Shown piece by piece: positions 8,431-16,671 of a stretch of 32,400 bases of DNA. A program made the position numbers and the translations under genes. The stretch comes from Oscillospiraceae bacterium (GTDB lineage Bacteria; Bacillota; Clostridia; Oscillospirales; Oscillospiraceae). The stretch lies in NCBI GenBank assembly GCA_017541995.1, contig JAFXYD010000006.1:1-32400 (forward strand). Direction: 5' to 3'. The notes under the pieces were generated by a model that was not told the DNA's origin, searched no databases, and saw only the letters and a program-made list of their open reading frames with translations. Numbering within the stretch: the stretch's first letter is position 1; each line of letters starts with the position of its first letter.

Positions 8431-10041
8431 ATGAAACAAAGAAGCTGGGCGAAATGGGCGCTGATCGCGTTTTTCGCCATTATGGGCATTCTGACCTTCT
8501 TTTCCGGCACGATCCGGAACATGACCCTGCCCCAGATTACGACCCAACCGGTCAGCTCGGGAACCATTACCCCGGTGGTGGCGGGCAGCGGCATGACAGA
8601 AGCCGCTGAAAGCACGGAGATCCTTGCCAGCCGCGCAGGCTCCGTCACAGATCTGCTGGTGCAGCCGGGCGATCGGGTCAAAGCGGGTGACGTTCTGATG
8701 CGGGTGGACTATCCGGATGACGGAAGCCTGGCGGCCAAGCAGGCAGAGCTGGACCGGCAGCAAAAAGCGCTGGCGGAGGCCCGCCTCACGGCAACCATGT
8801 CCACAGATTCCTCCGCCTGGACCCAATATCAGATGCTGAAGAACAATCTGGAGGACGCGGAGCAGCGGCAAGCCCGGTGCCAGGAATACCTTGGGAAACG
8901 CAAATCCCTGGACAGCCAGCTCTCCGCCGCGAAGGAGGAGCTGTCCTCCGCGCAAAGCGCCTATCACGCAGGAGTAGACGCTGCGGCTCAGGAAGCGGAG
9001 GCGGCCCATCAGGCGCTGGATGCTGCCCGCCGGCAGCAGGAGAACGCCCAGGCCAACGCAAGCTATTATCAGGAGAATCCGGAGTCGGAGGAATACTTGA
9101 CGGCAAAGGCCGCGCTGGACGAGGCGAACGCTGCCGTTTTGGACTGCCAGAACCGCTGCTATGCGGCGGATACGGCGCTGGAAGCCCTTCAGGCACAGTA
9201 CCAGCCCAGTGTGGACGCGGCCCGGCAGAAGGCAGACGAGCTGTCCGGCCAGATCACTTCCCTGGAGCTTACGTACGCGGGCTGCACCGACGAGAAGGCC
9301 TGTGAAAACGCGGTGCTTTCCGCAAAGGGGGCGCTGTCCTCCTATTACGAAAGCCAGAAGAACGCAAAGGTCCAGGACGAGCTGGAAGCTGCCCGCCTGG
9401 CCGAGATGGAGAGCCAGATCGAACAACTGGAGCAGGAGATCACAGAGCTGGAAGGGTCGCTCGGAGCAGCGGAGCTCCGGGCAAGCTGCGACGGGATCGT
9501 GGAAACGATCTATGAAGCGGAAGAATTTGAAAACGGGGAAAAATTGTTCACATTGCAGAGCTCGGATGCCTATACGCTTTCCTGCTCCGTTCCGATTGCC
9601 GACGCCGCCCTGCTGCGGATTGGCGCGGAGGCCAGAATCACCAATCAATCCGCCGGCGGCGTGCAGATCGTTCTGAGCGCCATGGAGGCGGATGAAACGG
9701 ACCCCACCAACATGAAACGCTTGATTTTTACCGTGACCGGCGACAATGCCGCGGCAAATCAGTATTTTTCCATTGCTGTGGCTCTGGAGAGCACCAAGCA
9801 TGATCTGGTGGTCCCCAACGCGGCGGTATATCAGGACGCGAAGGGCGCGTTTGTCTATGCAGTAGAAACCAAAACGACGCCCCTGGGTTCCCGTTCCAAG
9901 GTCAGGCGGGTGGATGTGGTGCTCCTGCGCCGGGATGATCGCTATACCGCCGTCAGCGGCGATCTGAGCCGGGAGGATTTCGTCGTCGTCCTTTCCAGCG
10001 CGCCCCTGGAAGACGGACAGGCTGTGCGCTTCGGAGACTGA
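8431..10041 (+). CDS. HlyD/MacA-like membrane fusion (adaptor) protein
   Basis: 536 residues. An N-terminal helix (about 9-27) anchors it. The first lipoyl half, ILASRAGSVTDLLVQPGDRVKAGDVLMRVD, is at about 66-95, the second, ELRASCDGIVETIYEAEEFENGEKLFTL, at about 348-378. Between them is a long Ala/Glu/Gln-rich coiled coil of about 240 residues. A beta-barrel and a membrane-proximal part follow. In Gram-positives such adaptors work with ABC exporters of the MacB/FtsX type. TAGGAG lies 9 or so bases before the ATG. The next gene starts 3 bases after the stop, supporting a joint complex. The coiled coil is long for a MacA homologue. Confidence 0.88.
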   Translation: MKQRSWAKWALIAFFAIMGILTFFSGTIRNMTLPQITTQPVSSGTITPVVAGSGMTEAAESTEILASRAGSVTDLLVQPGDRVKAGDVLMRVDYPDDGSLAAKQAELDRQQKALAEARLTATMSTDSSAWTQYQMLKNNLEDAEQRQARCQEYLGKRKSLDSQLSAAKEELSSAQSAYHAGVDAAAQEAEAAHQALDAARRQQENAQANASYYQENPESEEYLTAKAALDEANAAVLDCQNRCYAADTALEALQAQYQPSVDAARQKADELSGQITSLELTYAGCTDEKACENAVLSAKGALSSYYESQKNAKVQDELEAARLAEMESQIEQLEQEITELEGSLGAAELRASCDGIVETIYEAEEFENGEKLFTLQSSDAYTLSCSVPIADAALLRIGAEARITNQSAGGVQIVLSAMEADETDPTNMKRLIFTVTGDNAAANQYFSIAVALESTKHDLVVPNAAVYQDAKGAFVYAVETKTTPLGSRSKVRRVDVVLLRRDDRYTAVSGDLSREDFVVVLSSAPLEDGQAVRFGD

Positions 10042-10044
10042 GCC

Positions 10045-11091
10045 ATGGAGCAGAAACCTTCGGTAGCGGCGCACAGTGTGCGCCACACGAATCACATCCC
10101 CGTAGCGGCGCACAGTGTGCGCCACGGAGGCCGGTGCCAATGGCGCACACTGTGCGCCGCTACATGCTGCATCCTCTTTGTTGCCGTGCTCCTTTGGTCC
10201 ATCCTTTCCATTCGCGCCATCATATCAAGCCAAACGCTTCAATACGAGGCCCAACGATGGCAGGGTCCGTCTGAGCAGACATACTCCCAAGTGGCGGTTT
10301 TCTGGAGCGACGGGGAGATGGATGCCGGAAAAACGCAGATGCTTGCGGCGGAACTCCAAGCCTCCTTTCCCACCGAGGAGATCCCGCCCTTTGTGACGGC
10401 CTGGGGTGCAAAAAGCTCCGGCCTCGCCGTCTATGGGCATCGCAGGGTGGAGGCGGAGCTTTGGTCCGTATCGAAAGACTTCTTTACGCTGCATGCCTAC
10501 TCTATGGCCGAAGGCGGGCCCGGGACCTTCGCAAGCACCGGAAGCGAGGCGGTTCTGAACGAGGCCGCGGCCTTCGCACTGTTCGGCTCCAACGACTGTA
10601 TTGGAGAGGCCTTTCAGATGAACGGCTTGGGATGGCGTGTGATTGCGGTGATCCAAGAGCCGGCCGGCGCAGCCAACGAGGCCGCCTTCGGAGCCGCGCT
10701 GCGGATCTTCCTGCCCATTTCGGACGACGCCTCCGTGACCTTCTATGAGGCGCTCCTGCCGGAGTATTATTCCGGGTACGCCGCCCAAAGCCTGCAAAAC
10801 GCGACGGGTCAGATCGTCACCAGTTCCACAGGCCGCTTCTGCCTGTCCCGGCTCTGGGAGGCGGCAAAGGCCTTCTTCCAAAGGCCCCCCGCAGCCCAGC
10901 CGGAGCTTCCCCCCTGGGAGCAGGCCGCCCGCCTGGCCGAGCGGAAGCTCTGCCTTAGCTGGTCAATTGCCTTGCTTGCGGCGCTCTGCCTGCTGCTTCC
11001 GCGCCTGTCTCTGCTTGGAAAGGGCGTAAAGAATTGCGTCGGCAGCTTTCGCGCTCTGCGGCGCGGAAGAGGACAAAAGCTGCGCGGCTGA
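10045..11091 (+). CDS. MacB periplasmic-core membrane protein, lacking the FtsX helix bundle
   Basis: 348 residues. A helix at about 38-60 (CCILFVAVLLWSILSIRAII) is followed by an outer domain with the MacB core signature VLNEAAAFALFGSNDCIGEAFQMNG, then WRVIAVIQEP. One more helix (LSWSIALLAALCLLLPRL) lies near the C-terminus. MacB and other FtsX-type permeases have three helices after the core domain; only one is visible here and there is no ATPase domain, so this is a reduced or specialised relative. GGAG 8 bases before the ATG supports the start, so the unusual N-terminus (residues 7-39), translated from three copies of a 24-bp palindrome, seems to be real coding sequence. It is coupled to the adaptor gene upstream. 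Confidence 0.75.
   Translation: MEQKPSVAAHSVRHTNHIPVAAHSVRHGGRCQWRTLCAATCCILFVAVLLWSILSIRAIISSQTLQYEAQRWQGPSEQTYSQVAVFWSDGEMDAGKTQMLAAELQASFPTEEIPPFVTAWGAKSSGLAVYGHRRVEAELWSVSKDFFTLHAYSMAEGGPGTFASTGSEAVLNEAAAFALFGSNDCIGEAFQMNGLGWRVIAVIQEPAGAANEAAFGAALRIFLPISDDASVTFYEALLPEYYSGYAAQSLQNATGQIVTSSTGRFCLSRLWEAAKAFFQRPPAAQPELPPWEQAARLAERKLCLSWSIALLAALCLLLPRLSLLGKGVKNCVGSFRALRRGRGQKLRG
10063..10163. repeat. Three GTAG-type palindromes inside a coding region
   Basis: Two direct copies (10063-10086 and 10102-10125) and one inverted copy (10141-10163) of GTAGC followed by the palindrome GGCGCACAGTGTGCGCC. In frame, the direct copies encode the peptide VAAHSVRH twice. Confidence 0.9.
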
Positions 11092-11125
11092 TTTCCTCCC
11101 AAATCCTGCCGTTTTGGCAATTGCT

Positions 11126-11158
11126 GTGCCGTCTGCGGAGCGTTTCCGTTGACGGCAC
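11126..11158 (+). terminator. Hairpin after the transport cluster, possible terminator
   Basis: GTGCCGTC / GACGGCAC forms an 8-bp outer stem with a further GCGGA/TCCG inner pairing. The T-run after it is poor (GGCTTTCTGTTTG), so termination is uncertain. Its sequence is clearly related to the terminator at 1863-1891. Confidence 0.5.
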
Positions 11159-11196
11159 GGCTTTCTGTTTGCCCGGCGGCCCGTCCGATTTTTTTC

Positions 11197-11234
11197 GCTT
11201 GCCCCTTGCAAGCCGGGGAAAGTGCTGATATAAT
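11197..11234 (+). promoter_or_regulatory. Galactanase promoter with overlapping dyad
   Basis: TTGCAA (11206-11211), a 17-base spacer and TATAAT (11229-11234), with TG one base before the -10 (extended -10). An inverted repeat, GCTTGC-CCCTT-GCAAGC (11197-11213), covers the -35 box and is a plausible repressor site. The predicted leader is about 50 bases and ends in a strong AAGGAGGA site. Confidence 0.75.
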
Positions 11235-11292
11235 CTAACTGGAGCGGACGCGATCGCTGCTTGCACAAATTTTTTATAAAGGAGGAACTTAC

Positions 11293-14200
11293 ATGCGAAA
11301 TCCAATCCGTCGTATTTTCGCCCTGGCGCTGGCTCTGTGTATGCTGCTGACCCTGCTTCCGGCGGTCAGCGCGGAGGAGCCTGTGCTGGAGCAGATCAGC
11401 CTGATCAACGGCGACTTTGAGGCCGGAACGGCAAACTGGAATCTGACGGGACTGCCCGGCGAGGTCATCGACAACGGCAGCTCGTCCCACAACGCTTCTC
11501 ACGTGCTGAATCTCTGGGTCAGCAACGAGGAAGCGGTTCAGATCGCCGCCAACTACAGCGTGGAGCTCACCCCGGGGGACTACCGCTTCGACTTCCAGCT
11601 GGACGGCGCGGACATGGACAGCAATCTCGCGTACACCGTCAGCGTGGGAGGGACGGTGCTGGTGAACGAGGGCCCCGTGGTGACCACGGGCTGGGACAAC
11701 TGGCTGGATTTCTCCACCGGCGTGTTCCACGTATCGGAGACCAGCACGGTGATCTTCTCCCTGCACGGCGTCATCCCGGTGGGCTACTGGGGCCACCTGG
11801 ACAACCTTGCGCTTTATGGAACCGGCAGCGTCTATCAAGACATGCCGGAGATCGAGCTTCCAAACGGCGACTTTGAGTACGGCGACGGCACATATTGGGA
11901 TCTCGACGAATTTGGCAATTCCTCGGTCATCCAGAACACCGGCTCCAGCGTAAATAGCAGCTACATTTTGAATCTGAGCAATCGCTCGAATGACTCCTTT
12001 GTCGTTACGTATATTGTTACGCTTACGGGCGGTACGTACAAGTTTTCCGTCGATATGGAGGGCTGTGCGGGAGGTCATATCAGCCACGTAGTGATCCATA
12101 AGGTAAACGGCGGCTGCTTATATGAGTCTGATGAGATCAATACCAACGGCACAGATCAATGGTTTACCTTTGAGACCGATGAATTCTACCTGGAAGGAAC
12201 TGAAACGCTTCGCTTTGAAGTAGACGGAGTTGTGTCAGACGACGATTGGTATCACCTGGACAATCTCCGGCTCTTCGGAACCGGCGGCATCTACGGCGGT
12301 CTGCCGCCCCTGACCACCGACGATGGCAGCTTTGACTACGGCGGCAGCTACTGGAGCATCCAGGGCTTCTCCGCTCCGGCCGCCAACGACGGCTCCGCCG
12401 TCAACAGCAGTTACTGTCTGCCGCTCTGGATCAGCAACGAGGCGGATACCCCGGCCGACGCCTCCTATCTCATGCATCTGCTCCCCGGAAGCTACGAGCT
12501 GAGCTACGATCTGGAGGGCAAGGAGGGACTCAGCGGCCTGCGGACCGCGGTGAGCTTGCTGGGCGCGACCCTTCCCGAGGAGCAGACCGCCCTGCGGGAG
12601 GGGGAGACGATCCTCTATGAATCCGAGGAGCTGGAGACCCACGGCTACGACCAATGGGAAACCCTCCGAACCGACGAATTCACCCTGGCCCAGCCCGGAT
12701 GGGTGAAGTTTGAGCTGCGGGGCACCGTTCCCGCGGGCTACTGGGGCCATTTCGACAATCTGCAGCTCTGGGGCGACGGAGCATATTACCCCGAGGACTT
12801 CCAGCACGAACCGACCCTGGCGGTGCCCAAGCTGGAGGGCGTGGACGCCTATGAATTCGTCCGGGGCGCGGACATCTCCTCCTATCAGTCTCTGACCCAG
12901 GCCGGCGCCCAGTTCTACGACTATGACGGCAATCTCCTGGACGACGCGGGCTTCTTCCAGCTCCTGTCCCGGGCGGGCTTCAACTACGTCCGCATCCGGG
13001 TCTGGGTGGACCCCTTTGACGCCCAGGGCAACGGCTACGGCGGCGGCAACAACGATCTGGAAGCCGCCAAGTATCTGGCCAGGCTTGCCACCGACGCGGG
13101 CCTGCGGGTGCTGATCGACTTCCACTACTCCGATTTCTGGGCGGATCCCGGCAAGCAGCAGGCCCCCAAGGCCTGGGCGGGCTATACGCTGGCCCAAAAG
13201 GTGGACGCGGTGGAGCAATACACCTACGACAGCCTGAAGACCGTCAAGCAGTGGGCAGACGGGAATTTCGTGGACATGGTCCAGATCGGCAACGAGACCA
13301 CCTCCGGCATCTGCGGGGAGAATAACTGGGCCAATATGGCGCAGATCTTCGCCGCCGGAGCCCGGGCCGTCCGGAGGCTGGATGAGGAGCGGATGGAGGA
13401 TACCAAGGTCACCATCCACTTCACCAATCCGGAAAAGACCGCCAATTTCAAGGGCTTTGCCGACAAGCTGAACCAGTACGGGGTGGACTACGACGTCTTC
13501 GCCACCTCCTGGTATCCCTACTGGCACGGCAGCACGGAAAATCTGACCGCGGTGCTGAAATACGTGGCCGACACCTACGACAAGCAGGTGCTGGTGGCGG
13601 AGACCTCCTGGGCCTGGACCCTGGCCGACGGCGACGGCTGGGACAACACCGTCAGCCCCTCCGGCAACAGCACGAATATGCCCTACGCCTTCAGCCAGCA
13701 GGGCCAGGCCGACGAGCTCACCGCCGCCGCCCAGGCTGTTCTGGCGGTGGGGGAGAAGGGCCTGGGCGTCTTCTACTGGGAGAACGCCTGGATCCCCGTT
13801 CAGTACGCCTATGACGCCGAGGGCGTCCTGGATCAGAGCATCCTGGCCTCCAATCAGGTGGCCTGGGAGCAGTACGGCTGCGGCTGGGCCTCCTCCTACG
13901 CCGGGGGCTACCAGAGCGACGCTGCCCAGTGGTACGGCGGCTCCGCCGTTGACAACCAGGCCATGTTCGACTTCCAGGGCAAGGCCCTGGACAGCCTCTG
14001 GACCTGGAAGTATATGATGCTGGGCACGGAGAATCTCTTCGGCAAGGAGGTCCAGGAGATCGAAAGCCCCTCTGTGAGCGTGAACCTGGGCGAGAGCCTG
14101 AGCCTGCCCGAGACGGTGCGGGTCCTCTACAACGTGGACGGCGCCCGGGATGAGGCCGTGAGCTGGAACGAGGAAGACCTGGCCGCGGTGGATCTCAACA

Positions 14201-15627
14201 CCCCCGGGGTCTATACCGTCCGGGGCAGCGTCAGCCTCTCCTACGGCCTGGGCCTCGGGGAGACCACCGCCACCGTCACCGTGCTGCAGCCTAATCTGCT
14301 GCAAAATCCCGGCTTTGAGCTGAGCGATCTGAGCATGTACGCCATCTCCGGCGGCCATGACCGCTCCACCGACACCCCCCACGGGGAGAGCTGGTGCCTG
14401 CACTTCTACAACGCCAACGGCGCCACCCTGGATTTATCCCAGACCGTGAGCCTGGAGCCCGGCAGCTACAGCTTCTCCCTCTTCGCCCAGGGCGACGCCA
14501 AGGGCGGCACGGAGCAGTACATCTACGTCAATCTCCCCGCCGGACAGCTGACCCAGGACTTTGCCCTGGCGGGCTGGGCCGTATGGCAGAACCCGGAGAT
14601 CAGCTTCACCCTGACCGAAGCGGCCGAGGTCACCGTGGGCGGCCACATCGCCTACGGGGCCGGGGGCTGGGGCACCTTTGACGATCTCAGCCTGCGCAAG
14701 ACCGCCGAGCCCGCCGTGACGGTTCCCGCCGTCTACCGCTCCGTCAGCATCGGCGCGGAGCTCAGCACCGTCTACAACTTCTCCGCCCCGGCCATGGAGG
14801 CCTTTGCCGACTGGTATCTGGAGGTAGAGAAGCAGAACGCCGACGGCAGCAGCACCGAGATTCTGCGCTACGGCCCCGGCCAGGACAACGCGCTGACCCT
14901 GTCCAACGGCTACTGGTTCGCGGAATACGGCGGTGTCACCGCCAAGGAAATGGGCGTGACGGTCTCCGCCCGCCTGGTCTGCACCGACGCCCAGGGCAAT
15001 CAGTTCCAGGGCGAGCCCGTCCGGGGCAGCATCCGGGATTATCTGCTGGAGCTGCTGCTGGACACCGAGGGCGGCGACGCCCTGCGGACCCTGGCCGCGG
15101 ATCTTCTGAACTACGGCGCCGCGGCCCAGGTCTATTTCGACTTTGACCCGGAGCATCTTGTGAACGCCGATCTGAGCCCGGAGCAGGCGCAGGCCATGAC
15201 GGACTTTGCCACCGCCCAGGAGGCGCCCGCCGAGAAGACGAACAGCGCCGACGGCCCCACCATCTACGGCTCCGTCTCTCTGATGAACCGGGTGATCCTC
15301 TCCCTGACGGCTGTGGTGCCCGGCAATCCCCAGAAGGTGCAGCTGCGGGTGACGGATCCCGACAGCGGCGAGAGCGTGCTGCTGAAGACCAACGCCCTGA
15401 ACGCCCGGATCTTCCAGGCCGAGTTCAGCGAGATCAGCGCCGAGAACATGCGGAAGGAATACCAGATCACCGCCGTGGCCGACGGGACCGATACCGGCAG
15501 CCCCATCACCTGGTCCGTGGAGGGCTACATCAAGGCCCTGCGCCAGAACGGGGATCCCAGGGAAATCGCCCTGGCCAACGCCCTTCTGATCTACGGCGAC
15601 TCCGCCGCGGCCTATCTGAATCGTTAA
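11293..15627 (+). CDS. Secreted multidomain endo-beta-1,4-galactanase (GH53)
   Basis: 1444 residues with a signal peptide (cleavage near AVSA-EEP, about 28). Three related carbohydrate-binding-like repeats follow at about 37-178, 188-330 and 340-496, each with GDFE/GSFDY, NSSY or NASH, and an end such as GYWGHLDNLALYG; they resemble CBM61, a galactan binder often joined to GH53. The catalytic GH53 domain spans about 522-915, starting FVRGADISSYQSL. The acid/base is Glu668 in QIGNETTSG and the nucleophile Glu770 in VLVAETSWAWT. A Big_4-like Ig domain (about 935-1000), a fourth binding repeat (about 1003-1137) and a roughly 300-residue C-terminal module with LLNYGAAAQVYFDF follow. It would cleave type I arabinogalactan or pectic galactan outside the cell. 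There is no LPXTG or SLH anchor. Repeat 2 has markedly lower G+C than its flanks. Confidence 0.95.
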   Translation: MRNPIRRIFALALALCMLLTLLPAVSAEEPVLEQISLINGDFEAGTANWNLTGLPGEVIDNGSSSHNASHVLNLWVSNEEAVQIAANYSVELTPGDYRFDFQLDGADMDSNLAYTVSVGGTVLVNEGPVVTTGWDNWLDFSTGVFHVSETSTVIFSLHGVIPVGYWGHLDNLALYGTGSVYQDMPEIELPNGDFEYGDGTYWDLDEFGNSSVIQNTGSSVNSSYILNLSNRSNDSFVVTYIVTLTGGTYKFSVDMEGCAGGHISHVVIHKVNGGCLYESDEINTNGTDQWFTFETDEFYLEGTETLRFEVDGVVSDDDWYHLDNLRLFGTGGIYGGLPPLTTDDGSFDYGGSYWSIQGFSAPAANDGSAVNSSYCLPLWISNEADTPADASYLMHLLPGSYELSYDLEGKEGLSGLRTAVSLLGATLPEEQTALREGETILYESEELETHGYDQWETLRTDEFTLAQPGWVKFELRGTVPAGYWGHFDNLQLWGDGAYYPEDFQHEPTLAVPKLEGVDAYEFVRGADISSYQSLTQAGAQFYDYDGNLLDDAGFFQLLSRAGFNYVRIRVWVDPFDAQGNGYGGGNNDLEAAKYLARLATDAGLRVLIDFHYSDFWADPGKQQAPKAWAGYTLAQKVDAVEQYTYDSLKTVKQWADGNFVDMVQIGNETTSGICGENNWANMAQIFAAGARAVRRLDEERMEDTKVTIHFTNPEKTANFKGFADKLNQYGVDYDVFATSWYPYWHGSTENLTAVLKYVADTYDKQVLVAETSWAWTLADGDGWDNTVSPSGNSTNMPYAFSQQGQADELTAAAQAVLAVGEKGLGVFYWENAWIPVQYAYDAEGVLDQSILASNQVAWEQYGCGWASSYAGGYQSDAAQWYGGSAVDNQAMFDFQGKALDSLWTWKYMMLGTENLFGKEVQEIESPSVSVNLGESLSLPETVRVLYNVDGARDEAVSWNEEDLAAVDLNTPGVYTVRGSVSLSYGLGLGETTATVTVLQPNLLQNPGFELSDLSMYAISGGHDRSTDTPHGESWCLHFYNANGATLDLSQTVSLEPGSYSFSLFAQGDAKGGTEQYIYVNLPAGQLTQDFALAGWAVWQNPEISFTLTEAAEVTVGGHIAYGAGGWGTFDDLSLRKTAEPAVTVPAVYRSVSIGAELSTVYNFSAPAMEAFADWYLEVEKQNADGSSTEILRYGPGQDNALTLSNGYWFAEYGGVTAKEMGVTVSARLVCTDAQGNQFQGEPVRGSIRDYLLELLLDTEGGDALRTLAADLLNYGAAAQVYFDFDPEHLVNADLSPEQAQAMTDFATAQEAPAEKTNSADGPTIYGSVSLMNRVILSLTAVVPGNPQKVQLRVTDPDSGESVLLKTNALNARIFQAEFSEISAENMRKEYQITAVADGTDTGSPITWSVEGYIKALRQNGDPREIALANALLIYGDSAAAYLNR

Positions 15628-15639
15628 CACAAAGAAGCG

Positions 15640-15668
15640 CAGCGGCCTCCCCATGTGGGAGGCCGCTG
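15640..15668. terminator. Terminator hairpin between convergent genes
   Basis: A perfect 12-bp stem, CAGCGGCCTCCC / GGGAGGCCGCTG, with loop CATGT lies between the galactanase stop and the stop of the leftward xdhC-like gene. The leftward side has the better T-rich tail (CGCTTCTTTG), so it may serve both directions. Confidence 0.7.
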
Positions 15669-15683
15669 TGTCTGTCCGCTTGC

Positions 15684-16661
15684 CTATGGATGCGCCGCCC
15701 GGTGCAGAATCAGCTGGGCCGCGATGGAGACGGCGATCTCCTCCGGCGTCCTGGCGCCGATGGGGAGGCCGATGGGGGCGTGGATTCGCTCCAGCTGAGC
15801 GGGGGGGAAGCCCTCCGCCGCCAGAGCTTGGTTTACATAAGCCGTCTTTTTCCGGCTGCCGATGCAGCCGATGTAGGAGGCGGGGGTCCGCAGGGCCTGG
15901 CGCAGCACCGCCAGATCGTGCTCATGCCCCGGGGTCATCACCACGATATAGTCCCGCTCCGTTACCTTCACCGCGGCGGGGAAGGGCTCGAAGTCCCCGC
16001 GGATCACCCAGGCCCCGGGAAAGCGGGCGGGGTCCGCCAGCTCCGGCCGGGGGTCGATCACCGTCACCGGGAAGCCCAGGGGCAGCAGCACCGGAACCAG
16101 GGCCGCGCTGACGTGGCCGCCCCCGAAGAGATAGATCCGGTAGTCCGGGGCAAGGGGCTCCGTCAGGCAGATGCTTCCGTCCGGCTGACGGGCGCAGAGG
16201 GGGGCCTTGGGCAGCCGGGGTTCCCCGGAGGTCCGATCCGCGTCCTCCGCCAGGGAGAGGCCGAAGGCGCCGTCGGGGGAAATCCACAGCCGCAGGCCCC
16301 GGCCCCGGGGCTCCTCCAGGGCCTCCAGAATTCCGGCCAGCAGCTCCGCCGACCGGGGCGGGAAGGGGAGAAAGCCCAGCTCTACCCGGCCCCCGCAGAT
16401 CATCCCGGTGGCGGTGCTGCCGCCGCTATAGAGATCATAAGAGCGGATCACGGCTCTGTCCCCCAGACCTCGGGCAAAGGCCGCGGCCTGGAGCTCCACC
16501 GCGCCGCCGCCCACGGTGCCGCAGCTGCTCCCGTCCGCGAAGACGGCCATCTTGGCCCCCACCCCCCGGGGAGTGGAGCCCTCCGCCGCCAGGATCACGC
16601 ACCAGACCACAGGCTCTCCGGCCCGCAGCCGGTTCAGGCTCTGTTCCAACAGCTTACGCAT
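15684..16661 (-). CDS. XdhC/CoxI-family protein (molybdenum-enzyme maturation type)
   Basis: 325 residues. The N-terminal XdhC_CoxI domain shows VVWCVILAAEGSTPRGVGAKM and SCGTVGGGAVE (the family GTIGGGxxE). The C-terminal Rossmann domain shows IYLFGGGHVSAALVPVL, VTVIDPRPE and YIGCIGSRKK. XdhC helps insert sulfurated molybdenum cofactor into xanthine dehydrogenase and related enzymes; some relatives act in selenium-dependent hydroxylase maturation. I chose the ATG at 16661, which follows GAGGCGAAGG and lies 10 bases after the plsY stop; an upstream ATG would start inside plsY. It is probably cotranscribed with plsY. No molybdenum hydroxylase or cofactor genes lie in this window, so the client is elsewhere. 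Confidence 0.9.
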   Translation of the reverse strand: MRKLLEQSLNRLRAGEPVVWCVILAAEGSTPRGVGAKMAVFADGSSCGTVGGGAVELQAAAFARGLGDRAVIRSYDLYSGGSTATGMICGGRVELGFLPFPPRSAELLAGILEALEEPRGRGLRLWISPDGAFGLSLAEDADRTSGEPRLPKAPLCARQPDGSICLTEPLAPDYRIYLFGGGHVSAALVPVLLPLGFPVTVIDPRPELADPARFPGAWVIRGDFEPFPAAVKVTERDYIVVMTPGHEHDLAVLRQALRTPASYIGCIGSRKKTAYVNQALAAEGFPPAQLERIHAPIGLPIGARTPEEIAVSIAAQLILHRAAHP

Positions 16662-16671
16662 GGCCTTCGCC

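Noticed and set aside
8161-10140. Long reading frame of 659 codons on the minus strand opposite the adaptor gene
   Set aside because: It is antisense to a gene with clear HlyD features, has no recognisable domain, and starts in repeat DNA.
12235-14403. Minus-strand frame opposite the galactanase
   Set aside because: Same reason: low-complexity translation opposite a gene with intact catalytic motifs.
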